Source: Zoogloea sp021286885 (lineage in GTDB: Bacteria; Pseudomonadota; Gammaproteobacteria; Burkholderiales; Rhodocyclaceae). From it: a DNA stretch of 64,000 bases. A program made the translations under genes and the position numbers. Below the pieces are notes generated by a model. It worked only from the letters and a program-made list of their open reading frames with translations, searched no databases and had not been told where the DNA came from. Each line of letters starts with the position of its first letter. Position 1 is the stretch's first letter. This document shows positions 52,691-60,811 of this stretch, piece after piece. The stretch is taken from the NCBI RefSeq assembly GCF_041915215.1, contig NZ_JAYSBV010000014.1; one strand, 5' to 3'.

Positions 52691-54130
52691 TCAAACCGCC
52701 CGGAGCCCCACCTTCACCCCCACCCGGGGTCGCAGGGAGATTCTGAATGCTGCTTCGGGCGCGCCCTGGCCCGGGGCGGGGTGGAGTTGGTAGTGCTGGA
52801 GCAGGCGGGCGGTGATGATGCTCATTTCGGTGAGGGCCAGGTGCTGGCCCAGGCAGACCCGGGGGCCGGTGCCGAAGGGGAGGTGGGCGCCCCGGGGGAT
52901 GGGGTCGCCCTGGGGGCCGAAGCGTTCGGGGCGGAACAGGTGGGGGTCGGCAAACCAGCGGGCGTCGTGGTGCAGGGTGTGGATGGGCAGCAACAGCAGG
53001 GTGCGGGCCGGGAGCAGCCAGGGGCCGATCTGGAGCGGGCGCAGGCAGCGCCGGGTGGCCAGCAGGGGGGCAGCGGGGTAGAGGCGCAGGGTTTCATGCA
53101 AGGTTTGCTGGAGGTAGCCCAGGGCGCCCAGATCCTCGGGCGCCGGGGCGCGCTGGCCGAGGGCCTGGGCCACGTTGCGCCGGGCGTCGGCCTGGGCCTG
53201 GGGGTGGGCAGCCATGGCCCAGGCCCACCAGGCCAGGGTGGCGGAGGTGGTTTCGTGGCCGGCCAGAAAGGTGCTCATGCATTCGTCCCGCACGGCCTGG
53301 AGCGGCCAGCTGTCCGGGTCTGCCTGGTGCAGGGCGAGCAGCCGGCCCAGCAGATCGTCCGGCCCGGGGGCGGGGGCCGCCAGGCGGGCCTGGATGTGTG
53401 CGTCGATAAAGCCATGCAGGCAGGCCAGGGCCCGGGCCTTGGGCCAGTTCCAGGGCAGCCAGTGGGGCAGGCTGAGGGGGTAGAAGAATTCCCGGTGGGC
53501 GTGCTGGAGCAGGGTGCGCACGGCGTGTTCGAGGGCGGGGCCCCGGGCGCCCACGTCCTCCGAAAACATCAGCTGCAGGATGACGTCCATGGCCAGGGTG
53601 GTGAGGGCGCTTTCGATGGGCCAGGCCGGGTGGGTGGCGGGCCAGCGGGCCAGGGCCCGGTCGGTGGCGGCGACGATGGCGGGCACCAAGTCGGCCACCG
53701 CCCGGCCGCTGAAGCTGGGTTGCAGGGCCTGGCGCTTGCGCGCCCAGGTGTCGCCCTCCGAGGTGAAGGCAGAGGCGCCGTGGGCCTGGGCAAACACCTC
53801 AATGCCCCGCTCCCAGCGGATCAGGCTGTCATGGTGCTGGATCAGCACTTCGCGGATCAGCTGGGGGCGGGTGATCATCACCTCATGCTCGGGCCAGATG
53901 CGCAGGTGCACCACGTCGCCATACTCGGCCTGCCAGCGGGCGAGGGTGCCGGTCAGATCCCGGGCCATGGCGCGCAGCAAGCCCCAGCCCAAAGGGCCCC
54001 CCCGGGGCCCCGGCGGCCACGCGCCCGGGGGCTGGGAGTGGGGGGCGGAGTGGGGGGCAGTGTGGCTCGTATCGGGCCTGGGCGCCGGGTGGAAAGGGCA
54101 GCCGGAGGAAGATGGGCCGGGGGTGTGCAT
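52691..54130 (-). CDS. Cytochrome P450
   Basis: A 479-aa heme monooxygenase. The I-helix has AGHETTSAT (residues 290-298), the K-helix ETLR (346-349), and the heme loop FGTGPRVCLG carries the axial thiolate Cys426. A Pro/Ser/His-rich leader of about 45 residues precedes GWGLLRAMARDL. The pattern resembles bacterial relatives of CYP102/CYP4-type fatty-acid or alkane hydroxylases, but there is no fused reductase and substrate is unknown. The divergent AraC gene 114 bases away is the probable regulator. The start (ATG at 54130) is chosen for normal length; an upstream extension is the antisense of the AraC gene. Confidence 0.92.
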   Translation of the reverse strand: MHTPGPSSSGCPFHPAPRPDTSHTAPHSAPHSQPPGAWPPGPRGGPLGWGLLRAMARDLTGTLARWQAEYGDVVHLRIWPEHEVMITRPQLIREVLIQHHDSLIRWERGIEVFAQAHGASAFTSEGDTWARKRQALQPSFSGRAVADLVPAIVAATDRALARWPATHPAWPIESALTTLAMDVILQLMFSEDVGARGPALEHAVRTLLQHAHREFFYPLSLPHWLPWNWPKARALACLHGFIDAHIQARLAAPAPGPDDLLGRLLALHQADPDSWPLQAVRDECMSTFLAGHETTSATLAWWAWAMAAHPQAQADARRNVAQALGQRAPAPEDLGALGYLQQTLHETLRLYPAAPLLATRRCLRPLQIGPWLLPARTLLLLPIHTLHHDARWFADPHLFRPERFGPQGDPIPRGAHLPFGTGPRVCLGQHLALTEMSIITARLLQHYQLHPAPGQGAPEAAFRISLRPRVGVKVGLRAV

Positions 54131-54244
54131 GGCGGGCCTCGCAGGTGGGTTGATCTGGATGGCATCCAGTCTGGCGCGGCGTCCGGGGCGCGTCTTGAAC
54201 GAAAACGACACCCGCGCCGGGGCGCGCCTGCCTATACTCGGGCC

Positions 54245-55216
54245 ATGGAAAAGGCTTCCATATTCTCTGCTGCGGGGCTGCCGCTGCCCGGGCTGGCCCG
54301 GCCCCCGGCGCCTGCCTGCCCCCATCCGGCCACCCGCGCACCTCGGGCGCCGGAGGGTGAGGCCTGCGCCCGGCTGTATCCCGCTCCCGCCGCCCTGGCC
54401 GGGGCCCTGGTGGCGGTGGTGTGCCGCGACATCCGGGGGCTGGGCCTCACCGATGCCCAGCGCTTGTCCCACTTTTGTGCGTCGCCCTTGCTGGCTTTGT
54501 CGTGGTTTCAGGATTTTGAGGTGGGGGTGGTGCGCGAACGGGGCGGGCAGCCCTGCTGGACGCCGTATGGGGCTTCGGTGGTCTTGTCGGGCAGCCAGAG
54601 CCATCCCTTTACCAGCTGGGCCCCCAGCGCCGGGCGGGGCGGGATGGTGTGCATGACGGCAGACGCGGTGCGGGCCCTGTTTGGCCTGGACCCCAGCACC
54701 CTGCAAGACCGCTTTGTGCCGGCCCACGGGCTGCTCGGGCGCGCCTGGTGGCCGTTTCTGGATGCGCTGGTGGCGGCCCCGGATGACGCCGCCACCCTGG
54801 CGGTGCTGGCCCAGCATCTGGGCCCCCGCTGGCAGGCCCAGGCAGGCCAGCAGGGCGGCATGGCCTCCTTGCGCCGGCTGGGCCGCCATTGGGTCGAACG
54901 CCTCGCCTTCCAGGCCCACCAATGGCGCCTCACCCACAGCCCGCGCCAGGTGGAACGCCGCATCAAGGCCCACAGTGGCCGTTCCCTGCGCGAATGGCAG
55001 GGCCTGGTGCGCACCGAAAGCCTGTTCTTTGCCGCCCGCGACCGCCACGCCGCCGGCCAGCCCTTCGACTGGGCCAACCTCGCCCTCGAACACGGCTTTT
55101 CTGATCAAGCCCACATGACCCGCGCCTCCCGCCGCATCACCGGCTTCACCCCCACCGACTTCGCCCGCCGCTACCAGGAGGATGAATCGTTCTGGGTGTA
55201 TCGCTTGTGGGTGTGA
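54245..55216 (+). CDS. AraC-family transcription regulator
   Basis: A 323-aa regulator. The C-terminal 100 residues form the two helix-turn-helix units of AraC: SPRQVERRIKAHSGRSLREW and NLALEHGFSDQAHMTRASRR, ending ITGFTPTDFARRY. The N-terminal half is a sensor domain. It lies divergently next to the P450 gene and most likely controls it and itself. TATACT at 54233-54238 may be a -10 element but is only six bases before the ATG, so the start or promoter may be misjudged. Confidence 0.9.
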   Translation: MEKASIFSAAGLPLPGLARPPAPACPHPATRAPRAPEGEACARLYPAPAALAGALVAVVCRDIRGLGLTDAQRLSHFCASPLLALSWFQDFEVGVVRERGGQPCWTPYGASVVLSGSQSHPFTSWAPSAGRGGMVCMTADAVRALFGLDPSTLQDRFVPAHGLLGRAWWPFLDALVAAPDDAATLAVLAQHLGPRWQAQAGQQGGMASLRRLGRHWVERLAFQAHQWRLTHSPRQVERRIKAHSGRSLREWQGLVRTESLFFAARDRHAAGQPFDWANLALEHGFSDQAHMTRASRRITGFTPTDFARRYQEDESFWVYRLWV

Positions 55217-55237
55217 GGGGGCGCAGATGGCTGACTA

Positions 55238-56047
55238 CTATTGGTACCGAGTTATAAGGGCCTTAAAGCGTGGATCGCTTTTAAGGGGGCGTAATTCCAA
55301 AGAATCGTTTATAAGCGAAAAATCCCTAAAGCCGTGCTCAAAAGCATCTCTCAGGCTCCGTACCGCCGAGTCTTCATCTCCTTGGCGCATTCGCAAGATT
55401 GCGTAGTAGTAATCAACCTTAGGGTTGTCACCATATTGGCGGCGAGCCTGTGCGAGTAAAGCCTCAGCTTCTGAGTTTGTATTTTCGGCGAGCTTCAACT
55501 CTACCCGGCGAAATAGCTCGGTTGCGCTGTCACCATGCGGGGCGGTAGTGACTGGGGCTGCTAGGGGAGCAGGCATCTGAGCGCTTGCAGGTTTGTTCTC
55601 TATTGTCCCAGGTGGCGGTGGTATTTTGAGTGGAGCGGTTGTCGGTGTAATGACCTGGGGGGCCGGGATGACCCGGGTTTGCTGAGGGAGGTCTTTTACT
55701 CGATAAAAATACACTCGGCCTGCCAGCGGCATATCAAAGTAGATACGGTCATTGGTTTCGAAGTAGAACGCAAGTCCAATACCCAATGGGAGGCCCAGGG
55801 TTACTGCGTTACCCTCAGACTCAATCGAAGAGATTGGAATGCTGATATCGCCATCGACAGAAGTTACCTCTCGGGCGGAGACCACAAACTCTGGCCCCAT
55901 CGGCAAGCTGACGCTCTGAACTTGCAGCCGTTCAGAGCGCCAGTGGCCTAGGATTCGCGTACCGTCATCCCTTCCGCAGGCCGACAGAACGGCCAGCAGC
56001 AGGGCAGGGATGAGGCCCCGTAGGAGCCAGGAAAGCTGCTTGGTCAC
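55238..56047 (-). CDS. TPR lipoprotein, last gene of the caspase/tubulin operon
   Basis: A 269-aa protein. Signal peptide with lipobox LSAC (Cys24) marks it as a periplasmic lipoprotein. Residues 30-120 look like a small beta-barrel-type domain, then a Pro-rich linker, then a C-terminal TPR module with YYYAILRMRQGDEDSAVRSL and the closing DPRFKALITRYQ. The same C-terminal module ends the upstream neighbour, so the two are partial paralogues. It overlaps that gene by four bases (ATGA). Its role is unknown; in context it is a periplasmic component of the tubulin-caspase system. Confidence 0.75.
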   Translation of the reverse strand: MTKQLSWLLRGLIPALLLAVLSACGRDDGTRILGHWRSERLQVQSVSLPMGPEFVVSAREVTSVDGDISIPISSIESEGNAVTLGLPLGIGLAFYFETNDRIYFDMPLAGRVYFYRVKDLPQQTRVIPAPQVITPTTAPLKIPPPPGTIENKPASAQMPAPLAAPVTTAPHGDSATELFRRVELKLAENTNSEAEALLAQARRQYGDNPKVDYYYAILRMRQGDEDSAVRSLRDAFEHGFRDFSLINDSLELRPLKSDPRFKALITRYQ

Positions 56048-56787
56048 TTGCCGGATCTGTTGCGGTACTGGGCCACGAGTTCGTTAAAGCGCGTGTCCTT
56101 TCGCATGGCATCCAGGTCGTGGTCCTGATCCATCTTGTCGAAGTAGCTAAACCCGGCCATGAAGCTGGCTTCAAACTCCTTTAGCGCGTCGTCGCGCCGG
56201 CCCTGCTTGAGGCGCAGGATGGCGAGGTTGTATGAGACTAGTGATTGCTTGGGGTCGCGAGCTCGCGCTTCGAGCAGGTCTTTCTCGGCTTCATCAAGCT
56301 TGCCCTGGGCCATCTTGGCAATGGCCAGTTTGAGCATTTCATTGGCTGCAGCTTTGTTGCTGGCCTGTTCTGCGCTGGTGGCGTCACCAGACGTGAGTTT
56401 GTCCTGGCTTTCCTGGCGCAGTGCTTTGGTCTCAGACTCGGAAGGAGCAATACCCGGAGCGGTTACGGGAGTGGGCGGTATGGCCGGCTGAGCGGTAGGT
56501 GCCTGCTCGGCGATTGGCGCGGAGGCCGGGGGGGGCGCCTCCGGTGCTTTGCTGCTCCCGCGGGTGAGGTAGTAGCCTCCACCGGCGAGGGCCACAAGCA
56601 CGGCAGCGCCCGCCGCGATCAGCGCGGGGGTCTTGCCGCCGGAGCCGCTAGCGTCGGGGGCCGCGACGGGGGTCAGCAAAGTGTTGCAACCCGGGCATTT
56701 CAGTTCTTCACCGGGAGCGTGTTCAAAGATCTTTCCGATGTTAGCGTGGTCGCACTCGCCCAGGTTCGGGCACTTGTATTTCGCCAT
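56044..56787 (-). CDS. Zinc-ribbon, single-TM, TPR protein
   Basis: A 247-aa protein. Residues 4-35 contain four cysteines (YKCPNLGECDHANIG, then ELKCPGCNTLL) that probably bind zinc, followed by one membrane helix (TPALIAAGAAVLVALAGGGYYL). A Pro/Ala linker and a TPR region with YNLAILRLKQGRRDDALKEF end in DTRFNELVAQYRN. The likely topology has the ribbon in the cytoplasm near the tubulin-like protein and the TPR in the periplasm near the lipoproteins, making this a candidate transmembrane link. Coupled by four bases to the next gene. Confidence 0.75.
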   Translation of the reverse strand: MAKYKCPNLGECDHANIGKIFEHAPGEELKCPGCNTLLTPVAAPDASGSGGKTPALIAAGAAVLVALAGGGYYLTRGSSKAPEAPPPASAPIAEQAPTAQPAIPPTPVTAPGIAPSESETKALRQESQDKLTSGDATSAEQASNKAAANEMLKLAIAKMAQGKLDEAEKDLLEARARDPKQSLVSYNLAILRLKQGRRDDALKEFEASFMAGFSYFDKMDQDHDLDAMRKDTRFNELVAQYRNRSGK

Positions 56788-56848
56788 TTTTTAGGCCTTG
56801 TCGTCAGTCGGTTTGAGTTTTGATCAGTGTTGCTTCGCATCGCCAAGC

Positions 56849-59800
56849 TCAGTCGTCCTGCGGGGGCAGCCCGATGATCTCGAGCAGCGGCTTCTGCATT
56901 GCGGCCAGAGCGACGAATTCCTCGTCTTGGTCGTCTTCTCCAGATTCGATGAAGCGGTTCATCACCATCTGCTGGTAAGCGTTGCGCAGTTCGCCCTTCT
57001 TGTCGATGTGCTTGTACTCGGCATCGATACGCTTGCTGATTTCCTTCTCGATGGCCGCGTGTAAATCGGCTGGATGATCGCCCTCGATGATGTTGGTCCA
57101 GCTTTTGCCGTTGAGTACGACGACCTTCGGGAGACCACCGGAGATGTAGCTGAAGACCCACTCCATAAGGCCCGAAGCCTTGTTCTGGCGCTCCTTGACC
57201 ATGCCCAGCAGGCGGGCGATGAGCAGGTAGGGCTTGCGGCGTGCTTCTGCGTTCACCTCGGCGGCTGAGCGGGCAAATAGCGGCGGAAGCTTCTTGCCGT
57301 CACCTTCACCGTGCAGAAGGAATGCTTCCTGGTCATCGGCGAGCAGCCCGTCGTAGTGGCGTTTAAGTTCGCTCAGCGATTCAACAAAACGCGCGGGCAT
57401 CAATGAGGCGATCTTTATGATCACGATCTGATTGGAGAGCTTGCCGACCGCCACCTTGGTGTCGGAGGCGGGATCTCTCTGGGCATCGAACAGTGCAGCG
57501 AGGCTGTTGCGGAAATCCTTCTGATTCTCGCATTCGGGCAGAAAGACACCGATCGTCTGGGTGCGCCCACGCGAACCGCCTGTGTTGTGGGCAACGCTGC
57601 GATCTACTTCGGTCCTGTTGAAGACGAGCATGCTGCCAGCTTCATCGTAGAGCTCAGCGACGAAGGCCCTGAGGCCGCTGGGGTTGGCATCGTATTTTTT
57701 CTGCAGGCGCTCGACGATGTTCACGTGCAGCACGGGCGGCAGCGTCTTGGAGATTTCGGCATGAGCCAGTTCGACGATCCGCGCTGATTCCTGCGATAGG
57801 GTGGAGATCACACTGCCCAGAGAGATACCCTGCAGCAACTGCTCGAAGCTGTCTACGTCGGTGCCGGCCAAGCCAATAAGCGTCTGGCGGACACCCTGGG
57901 TGCGGGCCGCTTGGGCGGCCTCATCTGTGATGATGGCCTTGAGGATGCTGTTGATGGCGTTCTGGTCGAAGATGCGCTTCTGGTAAGCCGCATCGGCAGG
58001 GCCGAGGCGGGCAGCCCGTTCGAAGTTGACCTTCTCCGTAGCGGTGACAAGGTTTTGGTGCAGGCCATCAATGGCACTGCGCAGATTTAGGAGCTGTTCC
58101 TTGACAAAGGGAATCAGCCCGCAGGCGAACTTCAGACCTTGGTAGGTAGTATTGAGGATATACAATTCCTGCAACGTGAAGCCAATGTCGGAGAAGAGAC
58201 CCCTGCGCCTGTCGTTGAAGAGCTTGCCCAGGAAGCCGACCTGATTGAACTGAGCGGACTCCCACTCGACGCGGCCCTGCACCTCCTTCAGTTCGGCGGG
58301 CATCTTGGCCGTCTTTTCGGCAAGCACCGCGAGCCGCTCGTCGAGCATGGAGACGAGGGCATCGGTGAACTGCCTGAGCTGGATCAGTGAGGCGGTACCG
58401 GATTTCCAGCGCGCGAACAGTTCTTTCTCGATGTGGCGACCGATGTGGCGAGCCATCTCCAGGCGGGCGTTGCCCTTGACCTCGTAGAATTTGCGCACGC
58501 CACCCATGCTTCGGTAGGTTTCGTCGAAGACCTTGGCGAGCCTGGTGTTGAGGGCGTGAATCCAGTTGGTTTCCTCGATCGTCTTGTCGGTCTGAATGTT
58601 GGGCACCTGTAGGCTGACGATCTGCTTCCAGTATTCGCGCGGCGGTTTCCAGCTGGCGTTCTTGGCATCGTCCTCAAGGATGCCGGTTTCGAGGGTGAGG
58701 TGGGCGTCGCTCAGCAACAGTGACTGAAGGGTATCTGGCTTGCGGGCCTCGAAACCCCAGTCCTTCTCGACAGCCTCATTGGCATAGCCTTCGCCTTGCC
58801 GGAAATTGTTGAACATGAGCTGGCGGGCAGCATGCTCGGCAAAGCCATAGGCGAGGAATTCCTTGATCTCCTGCTCGGGCACCACCACGCGCTTGATGCC
58901 GAATGACAGGAAAAGCTTGGCTCGCGCCTTGGTGGCGCCGTCCTCGCTCTCGAAGTTCTTGATGTCGTTCTCGCCCTTCTCGGCACGACCCAAGCCTTCC
59001 CATTCCTTGTTCATCGTCTTCTGGAAGACAAACTCAGCGACGATGCGAGGCACCTCCGACTCAATTTCAAACTGGATGTTATGCTCGTTGACGTTATTGA
59101 CGAGGTAACAGCCGTTGAAATAGATGTCGTGGTTGAGCCGGGAACCATCGAGCAGATTGGTGGGCTTGTACTTGCCGACTGCCAGTGCGTTAAGCTCGGA
59201 GAGAGCGGCATAACCGTTGGCATAGTAAGGGGAGAAGCCTGCCACATCCTTGACGCGGCGGGAGTTCTTCTCGGGCAGCAGCGCGTAAATGAGGATGCGG
59301 TACTGGTTGGGATCCTGGCACTTGTGGCGGATTTGGGCGACCGCGTCCACGACCGAACCGCTGCCAGTACCACCCGCAAGACCACACACCACGTGTATAA
59401 CCGCGCCAACTTTGCCGCCAGGGCCGGACTCAAGCACTGCCAGACGGTCTTCTACCGCCTTCACGAAGCTGGGGGCATTCTGGGCAAACACGAGACGGCC
59501 AAGCTTACGGCGCTGGGCGGCGCCCGCCGTCGTGGCGAGGAACACGTCAAACACGTTGCGCGGCTCAATCCAGTCCTTTAGGCCGGGGAAAGAGTTGGGG
59601 TCACTCAACACGGGCCGTACGCTGCTGACCTCGTTGATGAGGTACTGGCTGCGGTCGAGGTCAATCTCCTTGCCAAGGACCTTCCATTCTTCCTTCTTGT
59701 CCAGTTCGTCCCGCGAGGTGTCGATGTAGAGAAATTCGAAGCGGGCTTCCGAGGGGCTGTGGCCGGAGGCGTCCTTGCTGCGCTCGATGGTTTTGCGCAA

Positions 59801-59860
59801 CTGGCGGATGACTTTACCCCCGGTGCCGCCGAGGCCGATGATCAGGTGGTTGTTACTCAT
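56849..59860 (-). CDS. Tubulin/FtsZ-like GTPase (Tubulin_2 family)
   Basis: A 1003-aa cytoplasmic protein. The N-terminal third is a tubulin-type GTPase: LIIGLGGTGGKVIRQLRK at residues 6-23 and the tubulin signature GGTGSGS at about 163-169, followed by VVDAVAQIRHK. The remaining 600 or more residues are largely helical and unrecognised; they include stretches such as YAMTKP-free, charged helices and a late KVVVLNGKSW segment. Such large tubulin-like proteins occur beside other conflict-type genes; polymerisation is possible but not shown. I start it at the second in-frame codon (ATG at 59860), not at a TTG upstream. It is the third cistron after the caspase gene. Confidence 0.85.
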   Translation of the reverse strand: MSNNHLIIGLGGTGGKVIRQLRKTIERSKDASGHSPSEARFEFLYIDTSRDELDKKEEWKVLGKEIDLDRSQYLINEVSSVRPVLSDPNSFPGLKDWIEPRNVFDVFLATTAGAAQRRKLGRLVFAQNAPSFVKAVEDRLAVLESGPGGKVGAVIHVVCGLAGGTGSGSVVDAVAQIRHKCQDPNQYRILIYALLPEKNSRRVKDVAGFSPYYANGYAALSELNALAVGKYKPTNLLDGSRLNHDIYFNGCYLVNNVNEHNIQFEIESEVPRIVAEFVFQKTMNKEWEGLGRAEKGENDIKNFESEDGATKARAKLFLSFGIKRVVVPEQEIKEFLAYGFAEHAARQLMFNNFRQGEGYANEAVEKDWGFEARKPDTLQSLLLSDAHLTLETGILEDDAKNASWKPPREYWKQIVSLQVPNIQTDKTIEETNWIHALNTRLAKVFDETYRSMGGVRKFYEVKGNARLEMARHIGRHIEKELFARWKSGTASLIQLRQFTDALVSMLDERLAVLAEKTAKMPAELKEVQGRVEWESAQFNQVGFLGKLFNDRRRGLFSDIGFTLQELYILNTTYQGLKFACGLIPFVKEQLLNLRSAIDGLHQNLVTATEKVNFERAARLGPADAAYQKRIFDQNAINSILKAIITDEAAQAARTQGVRQTLIGLAGTDVDSFEQLLQGISLGSVISTLSQESARIVELAHAEISKTLPPVLHVNIVERLQKKYDANPSGLRAFVAELYDEAGSMLVFNRTEVDRSVAHNTGGSRGRTQTIGVFLPECENQKDFRNSLAALFDAQRDPASDTKVAVGKLSNQIVIIKIASLMPARFVESLSELKRHYDGLLADDQEAFLLHGEGDGKKLPPLFARSAAEVNAEARRKPYLLIARLLGMVKERQNKASGLMEWVFSYISGGLPKVVVLNGKSWTNIIEGDHPADLHAAIEKEISKRIDAEYKHIDKKGELRNAYQQMVMNRFIESGEDDQDEEFVALAAMQKPLLEIIGLPPQDD

Positions 59861-59905
59861 GGAGTAGCTCTGCAAAAAAATTGGAGGAGACCTGGGAGCC
59901 TGGGC

Positions 59906-60766
59906 TTACTGGTGGGCGAGCTTGATCTTCAGAAACAGGCTGGCGTCAGGTGTAGTCTTGGTCTTGACGACATAGGAGGCGACCTGACCACCGGCGGCCG
60001 GCGCTGCATCGTCGCTGAAGGTAATGCCTTTAGATGCGTAAGAGTCGCGGGTCGGCTTGACCTCTGTTGCGTTGCACTGGCTGTCGTCGCTGAAAGTGAT
60101 TGCCTTGGAAGCGTATTCACGGCCATTCCTGTTGATGGCCTGGGTGTCGAGGGCGGCGGCGGTACAGTTCGGTGCTGACGCGTCGGGCAGGGCCGAGACT
60201 ACGTCTGGGCGCATGCTCTTCACATGTTCAGGCATGCCGCCAGCCATGGGCTTGGTGGAGACGTAGACGAGCAACTGCTCGGCACCAGGCACGTTGTCGA
60301 ACTCAAAGGCACCCTGACTCGGCAGGAATACGACGCCCATCGCATTTACGAAATTGTTGTGACCCGGCTGGGGGTAGATCTGGGTGACCTTGCCATCGGG
60401 GTCTTCATTGAGGATGTAGATGTAGGAAGGTGTATTGACCTTGACTCCGAGCTGGAAGCGCTCACCGGACTTGAATTTGCGGCTGGCCAGTACATCGTGG
60501 GTTGTGCCGTCCGGGTTTTTGAGGCGGATGAAATAGCTGGCGCCAATGTTAGTCGTTGTCGCAGGTTTTTTGTGGGCGACGGTGGTGATCTTGCGAACCG
60601 GCTCGGAGGCCCTGGCGACGTCGGCACCCTTGTTCTTCGGAGATGTGGAGACGGCGACGACGGAGTCATCTTCGCCAAAAAATAGGGACTTGGCGCTGTA
60701 GCTTTCTTCGGCTCCGGCCCCAGCAGCCACTAGCATCAGAGAAAGCGTGATCAGGTTGTGTTGCAT
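59906..60766 (-). CDS. Secreted DUF4384-domain protein with three caspase-shared motifs
   Basis: A 286-aa exported protein: signal peptide about residues 1-19 (AGAGA before EES). Residues about 76-172 form a DUF4384-type domain (GASYFIRLKNPDG, YIYILNEDPDGKVTQIYP, QLLVYVSTKP), a family often found with caspase-like peptidases. The motif YxxKxxxFxxDD occurs at residues 23-34 (directly after the signal peptide), 218-228 and 243-253; the last two read YASKAITFSDD and YASKGITFSDD. A related copy is in the caspase gene next door. It may be a substrate or partner of the caspase. Confidence 0.8.
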   Translation of the reverse strand: MQHNLITLSLMLVAAGAGAEESYSAKSLFFGEDDSVVAVSTSPKNKGADVARASEPVRKITTVAHKKPATTTNIGASYFIRLKNPDGTTHDVLASRKFKSGERFQLGVKVNTPSYIYILNEDPDGKVTQIYPQPGHNNFVNAMGVVFLPSQGAFEFDNVPGAEQLLVYVSTKPMAGGMPEHVKSMRPDVVSALPDASAPNCTAAALDTQAINRNGREYASKAITFSDDSQCNATEVKPTRDSYASKGITFSDDAAPAAGGQVASYVVKTKTTPDASLFLKIKLAHQ

Positions 60767-60811
60767 GATGTTGGGTTCTCCGTAAAGCTCGTCGATGGGT
60801 GTTATGGGGAG

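Noticed and set aside
52664..54244. N-terminal extension of the AraC gene across the opposite P450 gene
   Set aside because: The translation is Gly/Gln/Ala low complexity and antisense to a well-supported P450; the regulator starts at 54245.
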